From the NCBI GenBank assembly GCA_049317265.1, contig JBMOIP010000011.1:35065-99064 (forward strand): 64,000 nt of DNA. The letters run 5' to 3'. Below, piece by piece: positions 17,668-26,111 of the stretch. Under the pieces are notes generated by a model. The model ran no database searches, was not told the DNA's origin, and saw nothing but the letters and a program-made list of their open reading frames with translations. The translations under genes and the position numbers were made by a program. Within the stretch, counting starts at the first letter, position 1. Every line of letters starts with the position of its first letter. Source of the DNA: CAIVAT01 sp049317265 (GTDB lineage Bacteria > Bacteroidota > Bacteroidia > Bacteroidales > FEN-979).

Positions 17668-20600
17668 TTAAAAACTAACATTTACGCCAACCGTTACATC
17701 ACGCGACTCAGGATAGGCATCCGGATCTGTTTCGGGCCCGAACGACTCATATTTGGTAAAGGTGAACAGCCTGTCACCCCGCAGATACACCTTAAATTTC
17801 GTCATTTTCATCGATTTAATCCATTTTGCAGGAAGGTTATAGGCTATTGTCACATTCGTAAGGCGCACGTAGGAGGCATCCTGGTAATCAAGGGAACTGA
17901 TATAGGGCGTTACATTGCCACTTTCGTAATGGGGCCTGAAATCGACATTTCCACCGGTTTCAGGAAGCCAGTAGTTACGATATATTCCGTTGAGGCCTCC
18001 CTGCATTGTACCTCCCGAATTGTAATCTGACATGAAGACATTCCTCCTGGTCGTACCCTGAACATAATAGATATCAGCCGAAAATTCCAGCCCTTTATAC
18101 TTTAAGGTTGTATTGAATGACATGACAAAATCGGGATCCCTTGGAATTACGACCCTGTCATCCGCTGTGATGATCCCGTCGGGAACACCGTTCGGGCCGC
18201 TCACATCCGCCACCCTGATATCCCCGGGGTGGGCTTTTGGCTGGGCAGAGTGTGCAATATCATCGCCGATCTGCCAGATACCGTCAAACTTATAATCGTA
18301 ATAAACATTTGCTGGCTGGCCTATAAACCACTTGTTTACAATATCATCCACATATTCTCCTGTGGCCGGATCCTGAAGCACGCCTTTGGTAAGTTTGTTT
18401 TTGTTCAAGGCAAATTTCGCACCCACCATCCAGGATAGGTTATGATTGGAGACAACAAACCCGTTCAGACTGGCCTCAATACCAGTGTTCATGATTTCAC
18501 CGAGGTTGTCAGGGATGGTTGAATAACCCAGTCCGCTTGGAATCTGCCTGAGAACCAAAAGGTTGGTGGTTATCTTTTTATAAACCTCGATACTACCGTT
18601 GAGCCTGCTCTTTAACACTGAAAAATCGTAACCAATGTTATAAGTGGTGGTGGATTCCCATTTCAGATTGGGATTAGGCAAGGTGGTTCCGGGAAGGTAG
18701 CCGATAATGGGCACCCCGTTGCTGACATAGAAAGCATCGGCTGCGAGGGAGAGGCTTCCGTAGGGCGAGATGCCCTCATTCCCGATTTGCCCGGCGCTGA
18801 TCCTGAGCTTTGATTCTGATATCCACTTGACTCCCTTCATAAACGGTTCATTTTGCATGTTCCATGAAAATGCCCCCGAAGGAAAATAACCCCACTTGTT
18901 GTTGGAGCCGAATACAGAAGATCCGTCGGCACGGATGGTGAAATTGAAGAGATACTTGTCATTGATGATATAATTCACACGGCCCATGAAAGAGACCATA
19001 CTGCGCTTTTGCTCAGTACGCCCTACCGCTGTTTCGGTGGCAGAACCCAGGCTGTTGATGCCAAAAAAGTCGTTGGCAAGCTTCGTGGCAATGGTAGAGG
19101 TGGAGGATTCATCACGCTGGTAGACACTCTGCATCAGGGTCAGATCATACCGGTGGGTTTTGAAGGCCTTGGCTTCATAGGTAAGGATGTTTTCAATGTT
19201 GTAATTCCAGATTTTGCGGTACTGGATGTTGATGTAGCCCTTTCCGTAATATTTGCTGGGGTCGTCAAGGCTGTGAAAACCGCTGGCCTGCCTGTAGCTG
19301 TTGTCAAAACTTCCGTTGAGACGGTACTTCAATCCCGGAATCGGTACAGGGGCTATATCCAGGTATGCGGTATAAATTCCACGGTCGCCCACATAGGTTG
19401 AATCCTGGGTCTGGTCCCACCATAAAGGGTTTACCGATTTATTGTCATCGAGCGGGTATTCATTGAGATTGCCGTTGGCATCGTAAAGCCGGGCAATGGG
19501 CGAAAAGGTGATAAACCCTGTAAGCGGCTGGGTTTCCAGGTTTTGAAGGTAGTGGGAATAGTATGCCGATGCACCCACTGTTAACCATTTTGTAACCTCC
19601 TGGTCCAGGACGAGTTTCCCGTTGTACCTTTTATAATCAGAACTTAACCTGATTCCATCCTGGTAGAAAATGCCGACAGAGGCAGAGTACCTTGTGCGAT
19701 CGTTGCCCCCCGAGATGGCAATATCATGTTTGGTCAACAAAGCGTTTTTTTTGAACGCCTGGTCGAGCCAGTCAACATAGGTGCCGTCTTTGATATTTTG
19801 CTGTTCTGTCGGGTTGAAAATAATGCTATCCGGTTTGTATTTCCCGATCCAGCCATTGGCAGAATCTGCATCATCCCCCCGGAATGCTTCACGCCGGAGT
19901 TGAATATATTCCGGTGCAGTGAATAATTTCATCTGTTTGCTGACATTCTGAAAGGTAAGGTAACCATCATAGGAGATGTTGATTTTGCCCTTGGAATTCA
20001 CACCTCTCCGGGTCGTAATCAGGATCACACCATTGGACGCCCTGGCTCCGTAAATTGCCTGGGCAGAGGCATCCTTCAGCACGCTTACGGTCTCTATGTC
20101 GTTGACATTGATTTCATTGATGTTGTCAATCGGCAAACCATCCACGACATAAAGCGGGGAAGTTCCGCCCCGCAATGAGTTAATCCCTCTTAAAAGCACA
20201 TTCGACCCTCCTCCCGGTGCAGCATTTGCAACCGACACGGTAAGTCCGGCTACCTGTCCTTTGAGCATGCCCTGGATGTCGGACGACGGAATGGCGATCA
20301 TGTCTGAATTTTTCACAGATGAGACCGAGCCAATGAGATCGCTTTTCTTTTTGCTGCCATACCCTACAACCACCACCTCATCGAGGTTGGTTGAAACAGG
20401 TATCAGCACAACATCGATATCCTTCTGATCCCCGACAAGAATCTCCTGCGGTCTGAAACCAATGAAGGAGAAGACCAGGATATCTTTTTTATCGGCCTGG
20501 ATGGAATATTTGCCATTGATGTCGGTGGACACACCATGTGTCGATCCCTTGACAACAACATTTACACCCGGGATGGATTGACTGTCCTCTTTTGACAAAA

Positions 20601-20700
20601 CGGTCCCCTTCACCAGGCTCGACTGTGCAAACAGGGTTGTGACCGGGAACTGGATCACCAGGAATAACATTGCAGCGAATAATTTTACCCTCATTTTCAA
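17668..20700 (-). CDS. susC: SusC/RagA-family TonB-dependent outer membrane transporter
   Basis: 1010 residues: signal peptide (cleavage after TTLFAQ), an N-terminal carboxypeptidase-D regulatory-like domain (about 30-105, VKGTVLSKEDSQSIPGVNVV), the TonB-box region LDEVVVVGYG (about 111-120), the plug domain (MIAIPSSDIQGMLKGQVAG, VLLRGINSLRGGTSPLYVVDG, ASAQAIYGARASNGVILITT) and a 22-strand type barrel ending in VGVNVSF. It imports oligosaccharides with its SusD partner, which is encoded 5 bp downstream and is interrupted here. It is the first gene of the locus; its upstream region carries the shared operator/promoter module. Length and motifs are normal for SusC. Confidence 0.97.
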   Translation of the reverse strand: MKMRVKLFAAMLFLVIQFPVTTLFAQSSLVKGTVLSKEDSQSIPGVNVVVKGSTHGVSTDINGKYSIQADKKDILVFSFIGFRPQEILVGDQKDIDVVLIPVSTNLDEVVVVGYGSKKKSDLIGSVSSVKNSDMIAIPSSDIQGMLKGQVAGLTVSVANAAPGGGSNVLLRGINSLRGGTSPLYVVDGLPIDNINEINVNDIETVSVLKDASAQAIYGARASNGVILITTRRGVNSKGKINISYDGYLTFQNVSKQMKLFTAPEYIQLRREAFRGDDADSANGWIGKYKPDSIIFNPTEQQNIKDGTYVDWLDQAFKKNALLTKHDIAISGGNDRTRYSASVGIFYQDGIRLSSDYKRYNGKLVLDQEVTKWLTVGASAYYSHYLQNLETQPLTGFITFSPIARLYDANGNLNEYPLDDNKSVNPLWWDQTQDSTYVGDRGIYTAYLDIAPVPIPGLKYRLNGSFDNSYRQASGFHSLDDPSKYYGKGYINIQYRKIWNYNIENILTYEAKAFKTHRYDLTLMQSVYQRDESSTSTIATKLANDFFGINSLGSATETAVGRTEQKRSMVSFMGRVNYIINDKYLFNFTIRADGSSVFGSNNKWGYFPSGAFSWNMQNEPFMKGVKWISESKLRISAGQIGNEGISPYGSLSLAADAFYVSNGVPIIGYLPGTTLPNPNLKWESTTTYNIGYDFSVLKSRLNGSIEVYKKITTNLLVLRQIPSGLGYSTIPDNLGEIMNTGIEASLNGFVVSNHNLSWMVGAKFALNKNKLTKGVLQDPATGEYVDDIVNKWFIGQPANVYYDYKFDGIWQIGDDIAHSAQPKAHPGDIRVADVSGPNGVPDGIITADDRVVIPRDPDFVMSFNTTLKYKGLEFSADIYYVQGTTRRNVFMSDYNSGGTMQGGLNGIYRNYWLPETGGNVDFRPHYESGNVTPYISSLDYQDASYVRLTNVTIAYNLPAKWIKSMKMTKFKVYLRGDRLFTFTKYESFGPETDPDAYPESRDVTVGVNVSF

Positions 20701-20735
20701 CTGTTTTAGATGATTTATGCTTAACCAATTCAGAA

Positions 20736-20804
20736 CGCTAAATTAAATCCTGGCAGCATTACCCTGGTTTCTGCATTGTTCAAGTAAGTTTTTGTATTGA
20801 CCTG
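20736..20804 (-). promoter_or_regulatory. Candidate HTCS operator plus promoter for susC
   Basis: On the minus strand, half-site S1 begins at 20804 (CAGGTCAATACAAAAAC) and S2 at 20783 (TTGAACAATGCAGAAAC), 21 bp apart. After 29 bp comes TAATTTAGCG (20745-20736), about 36 bp before the susC ATG. Spacing and the 10-mer are identical to the module at 8002-8072; S2 shares TTGAACAAT-nCn-GAAAC with the proximal half-site there. S1 is the more degenerate half-site. This position, roughly -40 to -70, suits an activator. Confidence 0.6.
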
Positions 20805-21146
20805 AAACCAATATTTACCGGCACAGGCTGAATCCCGGCCTTGTCTGCAAATGTACAACCACCACTCAAATGTTGTTAATAACTTTCGGGAATTTGCACA
20901 CCACCTTTTGCCACCAAAGCCGATTAAGCAGTAAAATCGATATGGCAACCCTGATCCGTTTTAAAAAGGTGGAAATTGATTCGAATATCAGTTTCAAAGG
21001 CAGCAAGAGAAGAACCCTGAAATACCCGGTCCGCTCTGTAGCCCTGGTCCCGGTAACAACTTTACCAATAGACCCGCGGGGACTTGAATCCCTTCCCGAA
21101 ATATTCTGGCAATGAAATCGCATGGTTAAAAATCGATAAAATCGGG
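20805..21146. other. Intergenic region between the susC promoter and holB
   Basis: No supported gene. Small open frames on both strands overlap each other and have no recognisable product. TACATTTG on the minus strand (20855-20848) matches the -7 consensus but would place the shared operator downstream of the start of transcription. GGGACTTGAATCCC near 21080 resembles a tRNA T-arm, but no acceptor, D or anticodon arm surrounds it. Confidence 0.5.
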
Positions 21147-21154
21147 TAAATTTG
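21147..21154 (+). promoter_or_regulatory. -7 promoter box for holB
   Basis: TAAATTTG matches the Bacteroidota TAnnTTTG box, 57 bp before the start at 21211. No clear -33 TTG at the preferred distance. Confidence 0.45.
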
Positions 21155-21210
21155 CATCAATTATCAGCTCCAAAGATTGGAGATAATGCCGATGAAGGAG
21201 TGGCCCGATT

Positions 21211-22308
21211 ATGAAATTCAGCGATATACCCGCCAACAGACCGATAAAAATCAAACTGATCCGCACAGTGCTCGACCAGCGGGTGAGCCATGCCCAGCTC
21301 TTCTTCGGACCGGAAGAGAGCAACAAACTTGCCCTGGCCATTGCCTATGCCCAGTTCATCAACTGCACCGACAAGCAGAGAATCCCGGCCGATTCAGTCA
21401 TTTCAGACCTGGGAACCGGCGAATTGCCAGATTCGTGCGGGGTATGCCCATCCTGTGTGAAGTACCAGAAACTTGCCCATCCCGACCTGCACTTCATCTA
21501 TCCAGTCGCCACAACCAAAAAAATCACCTCTAAGCCACAAAGCCGGCACTTTATTGATGAGTGGCGGACTTTCCTGCTCGACAGCAACTTTGAGTCGGGT
21601 TTGCAAAGCTGGTATGAGGCCATCGGCATCGAAAACAAACAAGGTATCATCAATGCCTATGATTGCAACGAGATCATCACCACCCTCAGTTATAAGAGCT
21701 ATGAGTCTGATTATAAGGTGATGATCATTTGGATGGTGGAGAAACTCTACTACGCCGCTGCGCCAAAGATCCTTAAAATATTGGAAGAACCGCCTGAAAA
21801 GACACTCTTCATCCTGATTTCAGAAGAGCCTGACCAGATCATCAAGACGATACTTTCCAGAACCCTGATGGTGAAGATACCCAAATCATCGTCGGCCGGT
21901 AACGTGAAAAGCGATGATGATTTGCAATATTTTCTGACCTTCCGCCAGTGGATGCGGGCCTGTTTTGGGGCCAAAGTACCCGACCTGATCAAATTTTCAG
22001 CCGAAATAGCAAAAACCGGGCGGGAAAAGCAGAAGAGCTTCCTGATCTACTCACTGAAAATCATAGGGTATTGCGCTTCCATGAATTACCTCAGGCAAAC
22101 ACCTGAGGGGATGGAAGGCGAAGAGTTGACCTTCATCACAGCCTTCTCTCCTTTCATCCATGCTGATAACCTTACAGAATTCAACGTCCTGTTCAATGAA
22201 GCCATTTTCCATATTGAACGGAACGCCCATCCTGCCACACTGTTTCTTGATCTCTCCCTAAAAGTAGTGAGGCTCTTTAAACCGAATTTTGCCCCTGTCA
22301 CCAGGTAG
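21211..22308 (+). CDS. holB: DNA polymerase III subunit delta'
   Basis: 365 residues. Clamp-loader delta' subunit: opening PANRPIKIKLIRTVLDQRVSHAQLFFGP, a zinc-binding set Cys52, Cys76, Cys79, Cys82 (CGVCPSC), HPDLHFIYPV, then the AAA+ core end KVMIIWMVEKLYYAAAPKILKILEEPPEKTLFILIS and an SRTLMVKIPK sensor region. The Walker A site is degenerate (GPEESNK), as is normal for delta' subunits that do not hydrolyse ATP. It loads the sliding clamp together with DnaX and delta; the delta gene is at 34294 in this window. It is transcribed alone, convergent with the next gene. Confidence 0.93.
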   Translation: MKFSDIPANRPIKIKLIRTVLDQRVSHAQLFFGPEESNKLALAIAYAQFINCTDKQRIPADSVISDLGTGELPDSCGVCPSCVKYQKLAHPDLHFIYPVATTKKITSKPQSRHFIDEWRTFLLDSNFESGLQSWYEAIGIENKQGIINAYDCNEIITTLSYKSYESDYKVMIIWMVEKLYYAAAPKILKILEEPPEKTLFILISEEPDQIIKTILSRTLMVKIPKSSSAGNVKSDDDLQYFLTFRQWMRACFGAKVPDLIKFSAEIAKTGREKQKSFLIYSLKIIGYCASMNYLRQTPEGMEGEELTFITAFSPFIHADNLTEFNVLFNEAIFHIERNAHPATLFLDLSLKVVRLFKPNFAPVTR

Positions 22309-22321
22309 CCCGACTGCCCGG

Positions 22322-22335
22322 TGAACCGGTTCACA
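22322..22335. terminator. Palindrome between convergent genes
   Basis: GTGAACCGGTTCAC is a perfect 14-bp palindrome spanning the 22-bp gap between the ends of holB and the minus-strand gene. It could fold as a 5-bp stem with a 4-base loop on either strand, but has no T-run, so a bidirectional terminator role is only tentative. Confidence 0.25.
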
Positions 22336-23071
22336 GCTTCACTACTTTCAATGTCTTTTGGCCCGATTTCGTGGTGAGGGTGATAAAATAGATCCCCCGG
22401 CTCAGGTTATTCCCCTCCTTATCGGTCCCATCCCAGGCAATGGTATTGCTGCCTGGCGAAATCACGCCAGGGAAAAGTTCCTTTACTGATTGCATTAACG
22501 CATTGTATATCATTAACTTTACACTTGGTTCACTGGTAATTGCAAGGGTAATCTTCAGCCGGTCGGTAAATGGATTTGGAGCCACCACCATTTTTTCTCT
22601 CCCTCGTTCGGCCATCCCGAGCAAAGTAGAACTGGAATCTGCCGCAATGATCACATACCCGGAATGACCCAGCGTGTTCATATTCAGCGTATCATAAAAA
22701 AAGGATCCTGCAGCAGCATCCGTAATGACAAATTTTACAACGACAGGAAGGCTGCCGCCGGCAGCGATGGCAATAGGGCTTACAAATGCGCCGGTACTGG
22801 TGTACCATAAACTGCAGTAGGAACAAGGGAACCCGCTACTCTCAATATGCTGGATATTAATCGGATAGTTATGCGGATTAACGATGTTGAATTGTTTTCC
22901 ATAAACAAAATCATCCCCGGTAATGAACCAAAGGGTGTCGGGTGTTATGGAAAATGAATCATCCGGAAAGCCATTTCCATACTCACCATTCATCACAGAA
23001 TCACTTTTACCTTGTGCCATTATGAACTGCATGCAGCATATTCCGGCGATCAATAAAAAGAAGCTTTTCAT
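22331..23071 (-). CDS. Secreted protein with FlgD-like/T9SS C-terminal domain
   Basis: 246 residues with a signal peptide (MKSFFLLIAGICCMQFIMAQ). The middle (about 38-150) is a beta-sandwich resembling DUF1573/ASH-type domains (FSITPDTLWFITGDD, FNIVNPHNYPINIQHI, VVVKFVITDAAAGSFFYDTL), with a CSYC pair. The C-terminal about 80 residues (VAPNPFTDRLKITLAIT ... NTIAWDGTDKEGNNLSRGIYFITLTTKSGQKTLKVVKL) are a FlgD-Ig-like T9SS sorting domain. It is a monocistronic gene, convergent with holB and divergent from the AlkD-like gene. No enzymatic motif is visible and its function is unknown; surface or secreted location is likely. Confidence 0.75.
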   Translation of the reverse strand: MKSFFLLIAGICCMQFIMAQGKSDSVMNGEYGNGFPDDSFSITPDTLWFITGDDFVYGKQFNIVNPHNYPINIQHIESSGFPCSYCSLWYTSTGAFVSPIAIAAGGSLPVVVKFVITDAAAGSFFYDTLNMNTLGHSGYVIIAADSSSTLLGMAERGREKMVVAPNPFTDRLKITLAITSEPSVKLMIYNALMQSVKELFPGVISPGSNTIAWDGTDKEGNNLSRGIYFITLTTKSGQKTLKVVKL

Positions 23072-23180
23072 ATTAACAACAATTTAAAACGTTGAAAACA
23101 TAGGAAGCCATGTTGGCTGAATGGCTAAAGTAGTCAAAAAATCCCCTTAATTTCTTTTCCGGAATTAATTTTTACTCTGT

Positions 23181-23188
23181 TATCTTTG
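23181..23188 (+). promoter_or_regulatory. -7 promoter box for the AlkD-like gene
   Basis: TATCTTTG, perfect TAnnTTTG, 40 bp before the start codon at 23229 in a divergent gap. -33 element not obvious. Confidence 0.5.
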
Positions 23189-23228
23189 TGTTCATTTAAG
23201 GCGCTGGCCTCTTTCAATATTAAATCTC

Positions 23229-23945
23229 ATGACCCCTGAAAGTCTATTTAACGATATTTGCGATTTTGGTGCTGCAAACGCCAATCCGGTGCTGGTGCAA
23301 AAATATGCCAGGTATTTTAAAGAGGGTTATGACGCCTACGGCATCAACTCTGAACTGGTAAAAGGCAAAGTGGGCGAGATTTTGTCAACGCCGGGGATTA
23401 ACCAGGAACTCATCCTCGACACCTCTCTCCTCATGGTTCAGTCGCCTAAATATGAAATGACAGCTATTGCCATTCAACTGCTGCTTGGTTATAAAAAATC
23501 ATGGACCCCTGCCACTTTTTCCACGGTTGAGAAGTGGTTCTCCCTGGGAATTACAAATTGGGCGCATACTGACTATATCTGCGGTGAACTGATGAACCTG
23601 TTTTTCAAGCAGAAACTGATCAACCTGGAGTCCATCGCTGCCTGGAAAACTGCAGAAAACAAGTTTCAGCGAAGGGCGGCCGTGGTAAGCCTGATCAAAC
23701 CGATGAAGCTGTCAACAGACTTTACTCCCTTTTTCCCCTTCATAGCACCCATGATGCACGATCCGGCCCGTGAAGTGCACCAGGGGCTGGGCTGGTTCCT
23801 TCGTGAAACCTGGAAAAAGCAACCGGAACCGGTCGAAACATTCCTCCTTAAATACAAGGAAACATCGCCCCGGCTGATTTTTCAATATGCTACGGAGAAG
23901 ATGACTGCGGAGGGACGGGAAAGGTTTAGGAGGAGTAAAAACTAG
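23229..23945 (+). CDS. DNA alkylation repair protein (AlkD-like HEAT repeat)
   Basis: 238 residues made of helical HEAT-like repeats throughout, matching the DNA_alkylation family: an opening VQKYARYFKEGYDAYGI, the central NWAHTDYICGEL (the position of the active-site Trp/Asp segment in AlkD), FQRRAAVVSLIKP, and the closing EVHQGLGWFLRETWKKQPEPVETFLLKY. AlkD-type enzymes remove cationic alkyl-purines or bind damaged DNA. It has its own promoter and is followed by a two-unit 8-bp repeat and a GNAT gene on the same strand. Family is firm; activity of this member is not testable by sequence. Confidence 0.88.
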   Translation: MTPESLFNDICDFGAANANPVLVQKYARYFKEGYDAYGINSELVKGKVGEILSTPGINQELILDTSLLMVQSPKYEMTAIAIQLLLGYKKSWTPATFSTVEKWFSLGITNWAHTDYICGELMNLFFKQKLINLESIAAWKTAENKFQRRAAVVSLIKPMKLSTDFTPFFPFIAPMMHDPAREVHQGLGWFLRETWKKQPEPVETFLLKYKETSPRLIFQYATEKMTAEGRERFRRSKN

Positions 23946-23958
23946 CGGACGGGCGGAC
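23943..23958. repeat. Two copies of the 8-bp unit (nrgCGGAC)
   Basis: TAGCGGAC GGGCGGAC directly at the stop codon of the AlkD-like gene. The same unit forms the 11-copy array at 25942-26029, 2 kb away. Confidence 0.7.
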
Positions 23959-23980
23959 GTAAATCGTAAATCAATTTTCT

Positions 23981-24733
23981 ATGCTTAGGCGGTTTGAAGA
24001 GATCAGCAACAATGCATGGCCGGCGCTGCAAACGATCCATTATGACGGATGGGCGCTGCGGTTCGCCAACGGAGTGACCAAGCGTTCCAACTCCGTGAGC
24101 ATGCTATATCCATCTGTGATTGAGCCGGAGGAGAAGATCAGCTATTGTGAAAACCTCTACGAAAGCCGGAATATCACCCCATGTTTTAAAATCACGAAAA
24201 CATCTGAACCTCAGGGAATTGATGGACGCCTGGAAGAACGGGGTTATTTCATCCACTCCTTCATCTCCTTTCAAACCATGGACATCTCCGGAATCTCGCA
24301 GGAGCCAATCAGTGATATCCGTATTGAGACAAAATTACGCCCCGGCTGGATAGATGATTTCATCCGTATGAATGAGTTTGACACCTCCCGCCGATCTACC
24401 TATATTGCGATTATGAACCAGCTTGTTACGCCTAAATGCCTGGTTTCCATCTCGAGAGACAAACAAACAATTGGTGTGGGACTTGGCGTTGCAGAAGAAG
24501 ACTTTGTCGGACTCTTCGATCTCGTGGTTGATAAAGCTTACCGGAATACCGGACTGGGTTACCTCCTCGTTGAAAACATCCTGAGATGGGGCAGAAACAA
24601 AGGCGCTACCGTTGCATATCTCCAGGTTTTAGCCGACAACCTGCCCGCAATCAGGCTCTATGAGAAAATGGGTTTCAGCGAATCATACCGCTATTGGTAT
24701 CGAATGAAGCCACAACCCATCACGAAAATTTAA
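23981..24733 (+). CDS. GNAT-family N-acetyltransferase
   Basis: 250 residues. The C-terminal about 100 residues form a GNAT domain: VEEDFVGLFDLVVDKAYR-like strand, acetyl-CoA loop NTGLGYLLVENILRWG, then YLQVLADNLPAIRLYEKMGFSESYRYWYRM. The N-terminal half (NNAWPALQTIHYDGWALRFANGVTKRSNSVSML) belongs to the two-domain GNAT group often annotated as acetyltransferases of unknown substrate. It begins 35 bp after the AlkD-like stop and is followed 20 bp later by an outer-membrane barrel gene. Substrate unknown. Confidence 0.85.
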   Translation: MLRRFEEISNNAWPALQTIHYDGWALRFANGVTKRSNSVSMLYPSVIEPEEKISYCENLYESRNITPCFKITKTSEPQGIDGRLEERGYFIHSFISFQTMDISGISQEPISDIRIETKLRPGWIDDFIRMNEFDTSRRSTYIAIMNQLVTPKCLVSISRDKQTIGVGLGVAEEDFVGLFDLVVDKAYRNTGLGYLLVENILRWGRNKGATVAYLQVLADNLPAIRLYEKMGFSESYRYWYRMKPQPITKI

Positions 24734-24753
24734 ACCTTAATAACAATACCCAC

Positions 24754-25368
24754 ATGAAAAACATTTCGATTATTGGAACTATCTTGCTTATCTTATTGAC
24801 CATCAGTGTCTATTCACAAGATGCACCCCACAGGTACAGCCAGGCCGGGATTAACTTCACGACCCTCAATTCGTTTGGCCTACATTTCAAAACGGGGGGA
24901 GAAAAGACTCTTTTAAGGTTGTCGATGCTCACCCTAGACCTAGGAGCAGGTGGTCACTGGGGCAAACCTGAAGACTCGCTCGACATCAAGGACCAGTCGT
25001 TCGGATTGGGATTCAGGGTGGGATTTGAAAAGCAGGTCAGAATTGTCGAAAAATTCGATTTCATCTGGGGTGTTGAAATCGGGGCAAACTTTAACTACCA
25101 GAAACACAAGGTAGAATCGGTCTCGAACAGCTATGAATCATATGACTGGGCCATCACGCCCCTGGTCGATGTGATCATCGGCGCTACCTATACCATTGCC
25201 GGCCATCTTGTTCTGGGTGCGGAAATTACGCCGGGTATCAGGTACTCTGTTGGCAAGACCATCAATAAGACCAACTCACAAAACCTGGAACAGACCAATT
25301 CTGTCTTTAATTTCGGGTTTGACAGCAATTCGGCCAGTTTGTCGGTGGCTTACCGGTTTGGGAAGTAA
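24754..25368 (+). CDS. Outer membrane beta-barrel protein
   Basis: 205 residues from the ATG at 24754, chosen because it is followed directly by a signal peptide (MKNISIIGTILLILLTISVYSQ); an upstream in-frame ATG at 24694 lies inside the GNAT gene. The mature protein alternates polar and hydrophobic residues in strands (SQAGINFTTLNSFGLHFKTG, RLSMLTLDLGAGGHW, FGLGFRVGFEKQVR, LVLGAEITPGIRYSVG) and ends in aromatic-rich SLSVAYRFGK, typical of a small 8-stranded outer membrane barrel. No specific function recognised. Confidence 0.75.
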   Translation: MKNISIIGTILLILLTISVYSQDAPHRYSQAGINFTTLNSFGLHFKTGGEKTLLRLSMLTLDLGAGGHWGKPEDSLDIKDQSFGLGFRVGFEKQVRIVEKFDFIWGVEIGANFNYQKHKVESVSNSYESYDWAITPLVDVIIGATYTIAGHLVLGAEITPGIRYSVGKTINKTNSQNLEQTNSVFNFGFDSNSASLSVAYRFGK

Positions 25369-25375
25369 ACAGGGA

Positions 25376-25915
25376 TCAGAAAAGCCGCTGCAGCTCTTTT
25401 TTAATCTCTTCTACGGCAGTCTCAACAGGAAGTTTGCCACGGGAGATGGTCACTTCGAATATCCCTTTTACCAGGTCTGAAGAGGTGGCATCCTCCCCGA
25501 GTGCAGAAGTTGCATGGTTGATCATGGCGATCGTCTCTTCCTTGGCATTTTTAATCAACTCCCAGGCATTGCCCGATATATAAAGTTGTTGTGAAAGGTT
25601 GTACTCAAACTCTTCGCGGATGGTCCTCACGAGCAGAGACTGCAGTTGCAGCGCTGAAAGTTCGGCGCTGTTTAACCTCAGAACCAGGTTCGACGGGTGA
25701 ATTCGCTCAAGAAAGAGCACAAGGCGTTCATACGCCTGCAAACGCAATGGCAGGATCGTCATGTGATCCTGGTTACTCCCCGCAGCCGGGACTGGTTTCC
25801 TGGTCTGCTTCAGGTAAAACCACAGGAGAAAAAAAGCGCCTGCGAAGACAAATATAAACCGCAGTAATCCACCAAGGAGGTGGAACAGGATGGGGTGATC
25901 GATGGGTGGGTGCAT
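25376..25915 (-). CDS. Single-span membrane protein, unknown function
   Basis: About 179 residues from the ATG at 25915 (MHPPIDHPILF). A longer frame exists, but its extra N-terminus would be encoded by the neighbouring 8-bp array. One membrane helix (LLGGLLRFIFVFAGAFFLLWFYL) is followed by a cytoplasmic helical domain: LPLRLQAYERLVLFLERI, LQSLLVRTIREEFEYNLSQQLYIS, AKEETIAMINHAT. This arrangement is seen in conserved Bacteroidota membrane proteins of unknown role. It ends 7 bp from the convergent barrel gene. I do not assign a function. Confidence 0.65.
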   Translation of the reverse strand: MHPPIDHPILFHLLGGLLRFIFVFAGAFFLLWFYLKQTRKPVPAAGSNQDHMTILPLRLQAYERLVLFLERIHPSNLVLRLNSAELSALQLQSLLVRTIREEFEYNLSQQLYISGNAWELIKNAKEETIAMINHATSALGEDATSSDLVKGIFEVTISRGKLPVETAVEEIKKELQRLF

Positions 25916-25941
25916 GGGAGACTTTTGGGCAAAGGTAGGAA

Positions 25942-26029
25942 AAGTGGACAAGTGGACAAGTGGACAAGTGGACAAGTGGACAAGCGGACAGGCGGACGGG
26001 CGGACGGGCGGACAAGCGGACGGGCGGAC
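25942..26029. repeat. 11-copy tandem array of an 8-bp unit
   Basis: Eleven back-to-back 8-mers without gaps: five AAGTGGAC, then AAGCGGAC, AGGCGGAC, GGGCGGAC twice, AAGCGGAC, GGGCGGAC, followed by a T8 tract. The consensus is rrGyGGAC. It lies between the divergent membrane-protein gene and the aminotransferase gene. Because 8 is not a multiple of 3, all frames stay open with an 8-residue period (CPLVHLST-like on the minus strand), which creates false ORF extensions. Confidence 0.95.
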
Positions 26030-26069
26030 TTTTTTTTCATATACCCCGTTCCCTTCTCATTATTTTTTC

Positions 26070-26077
26070 TAAATTTG
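26070..26077 (+). promoter_or_regulatory. -7 promoter box for the aminotransferase gene
   Basis: TAAATTTG, 34 bp before the ATG at 26112, just after the 8-bp array and its T-run. Confidence 0.45.
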
Positions 26078-26111
26078 TTCTTTTTTTCAAAAACTTCATT
26101 TTCACTATCTT

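Noticed and set aside
20848..20855. TACATTTG as the susC promoter
   Set aside because: It matches the -7 consensus, but it would place the shared 21-bp operator downstream of the transcription start; the TAATTTAGCG element at 20745-20736 fits better and is repeated at the esterase gene.
21070..21100. Possible tRNA (GGGACTTGAATCCC resembles a T-arm)
   Set aside because: The T-loop pattern is wrong and no acceptor, D or anticodon arms can be paired around it.
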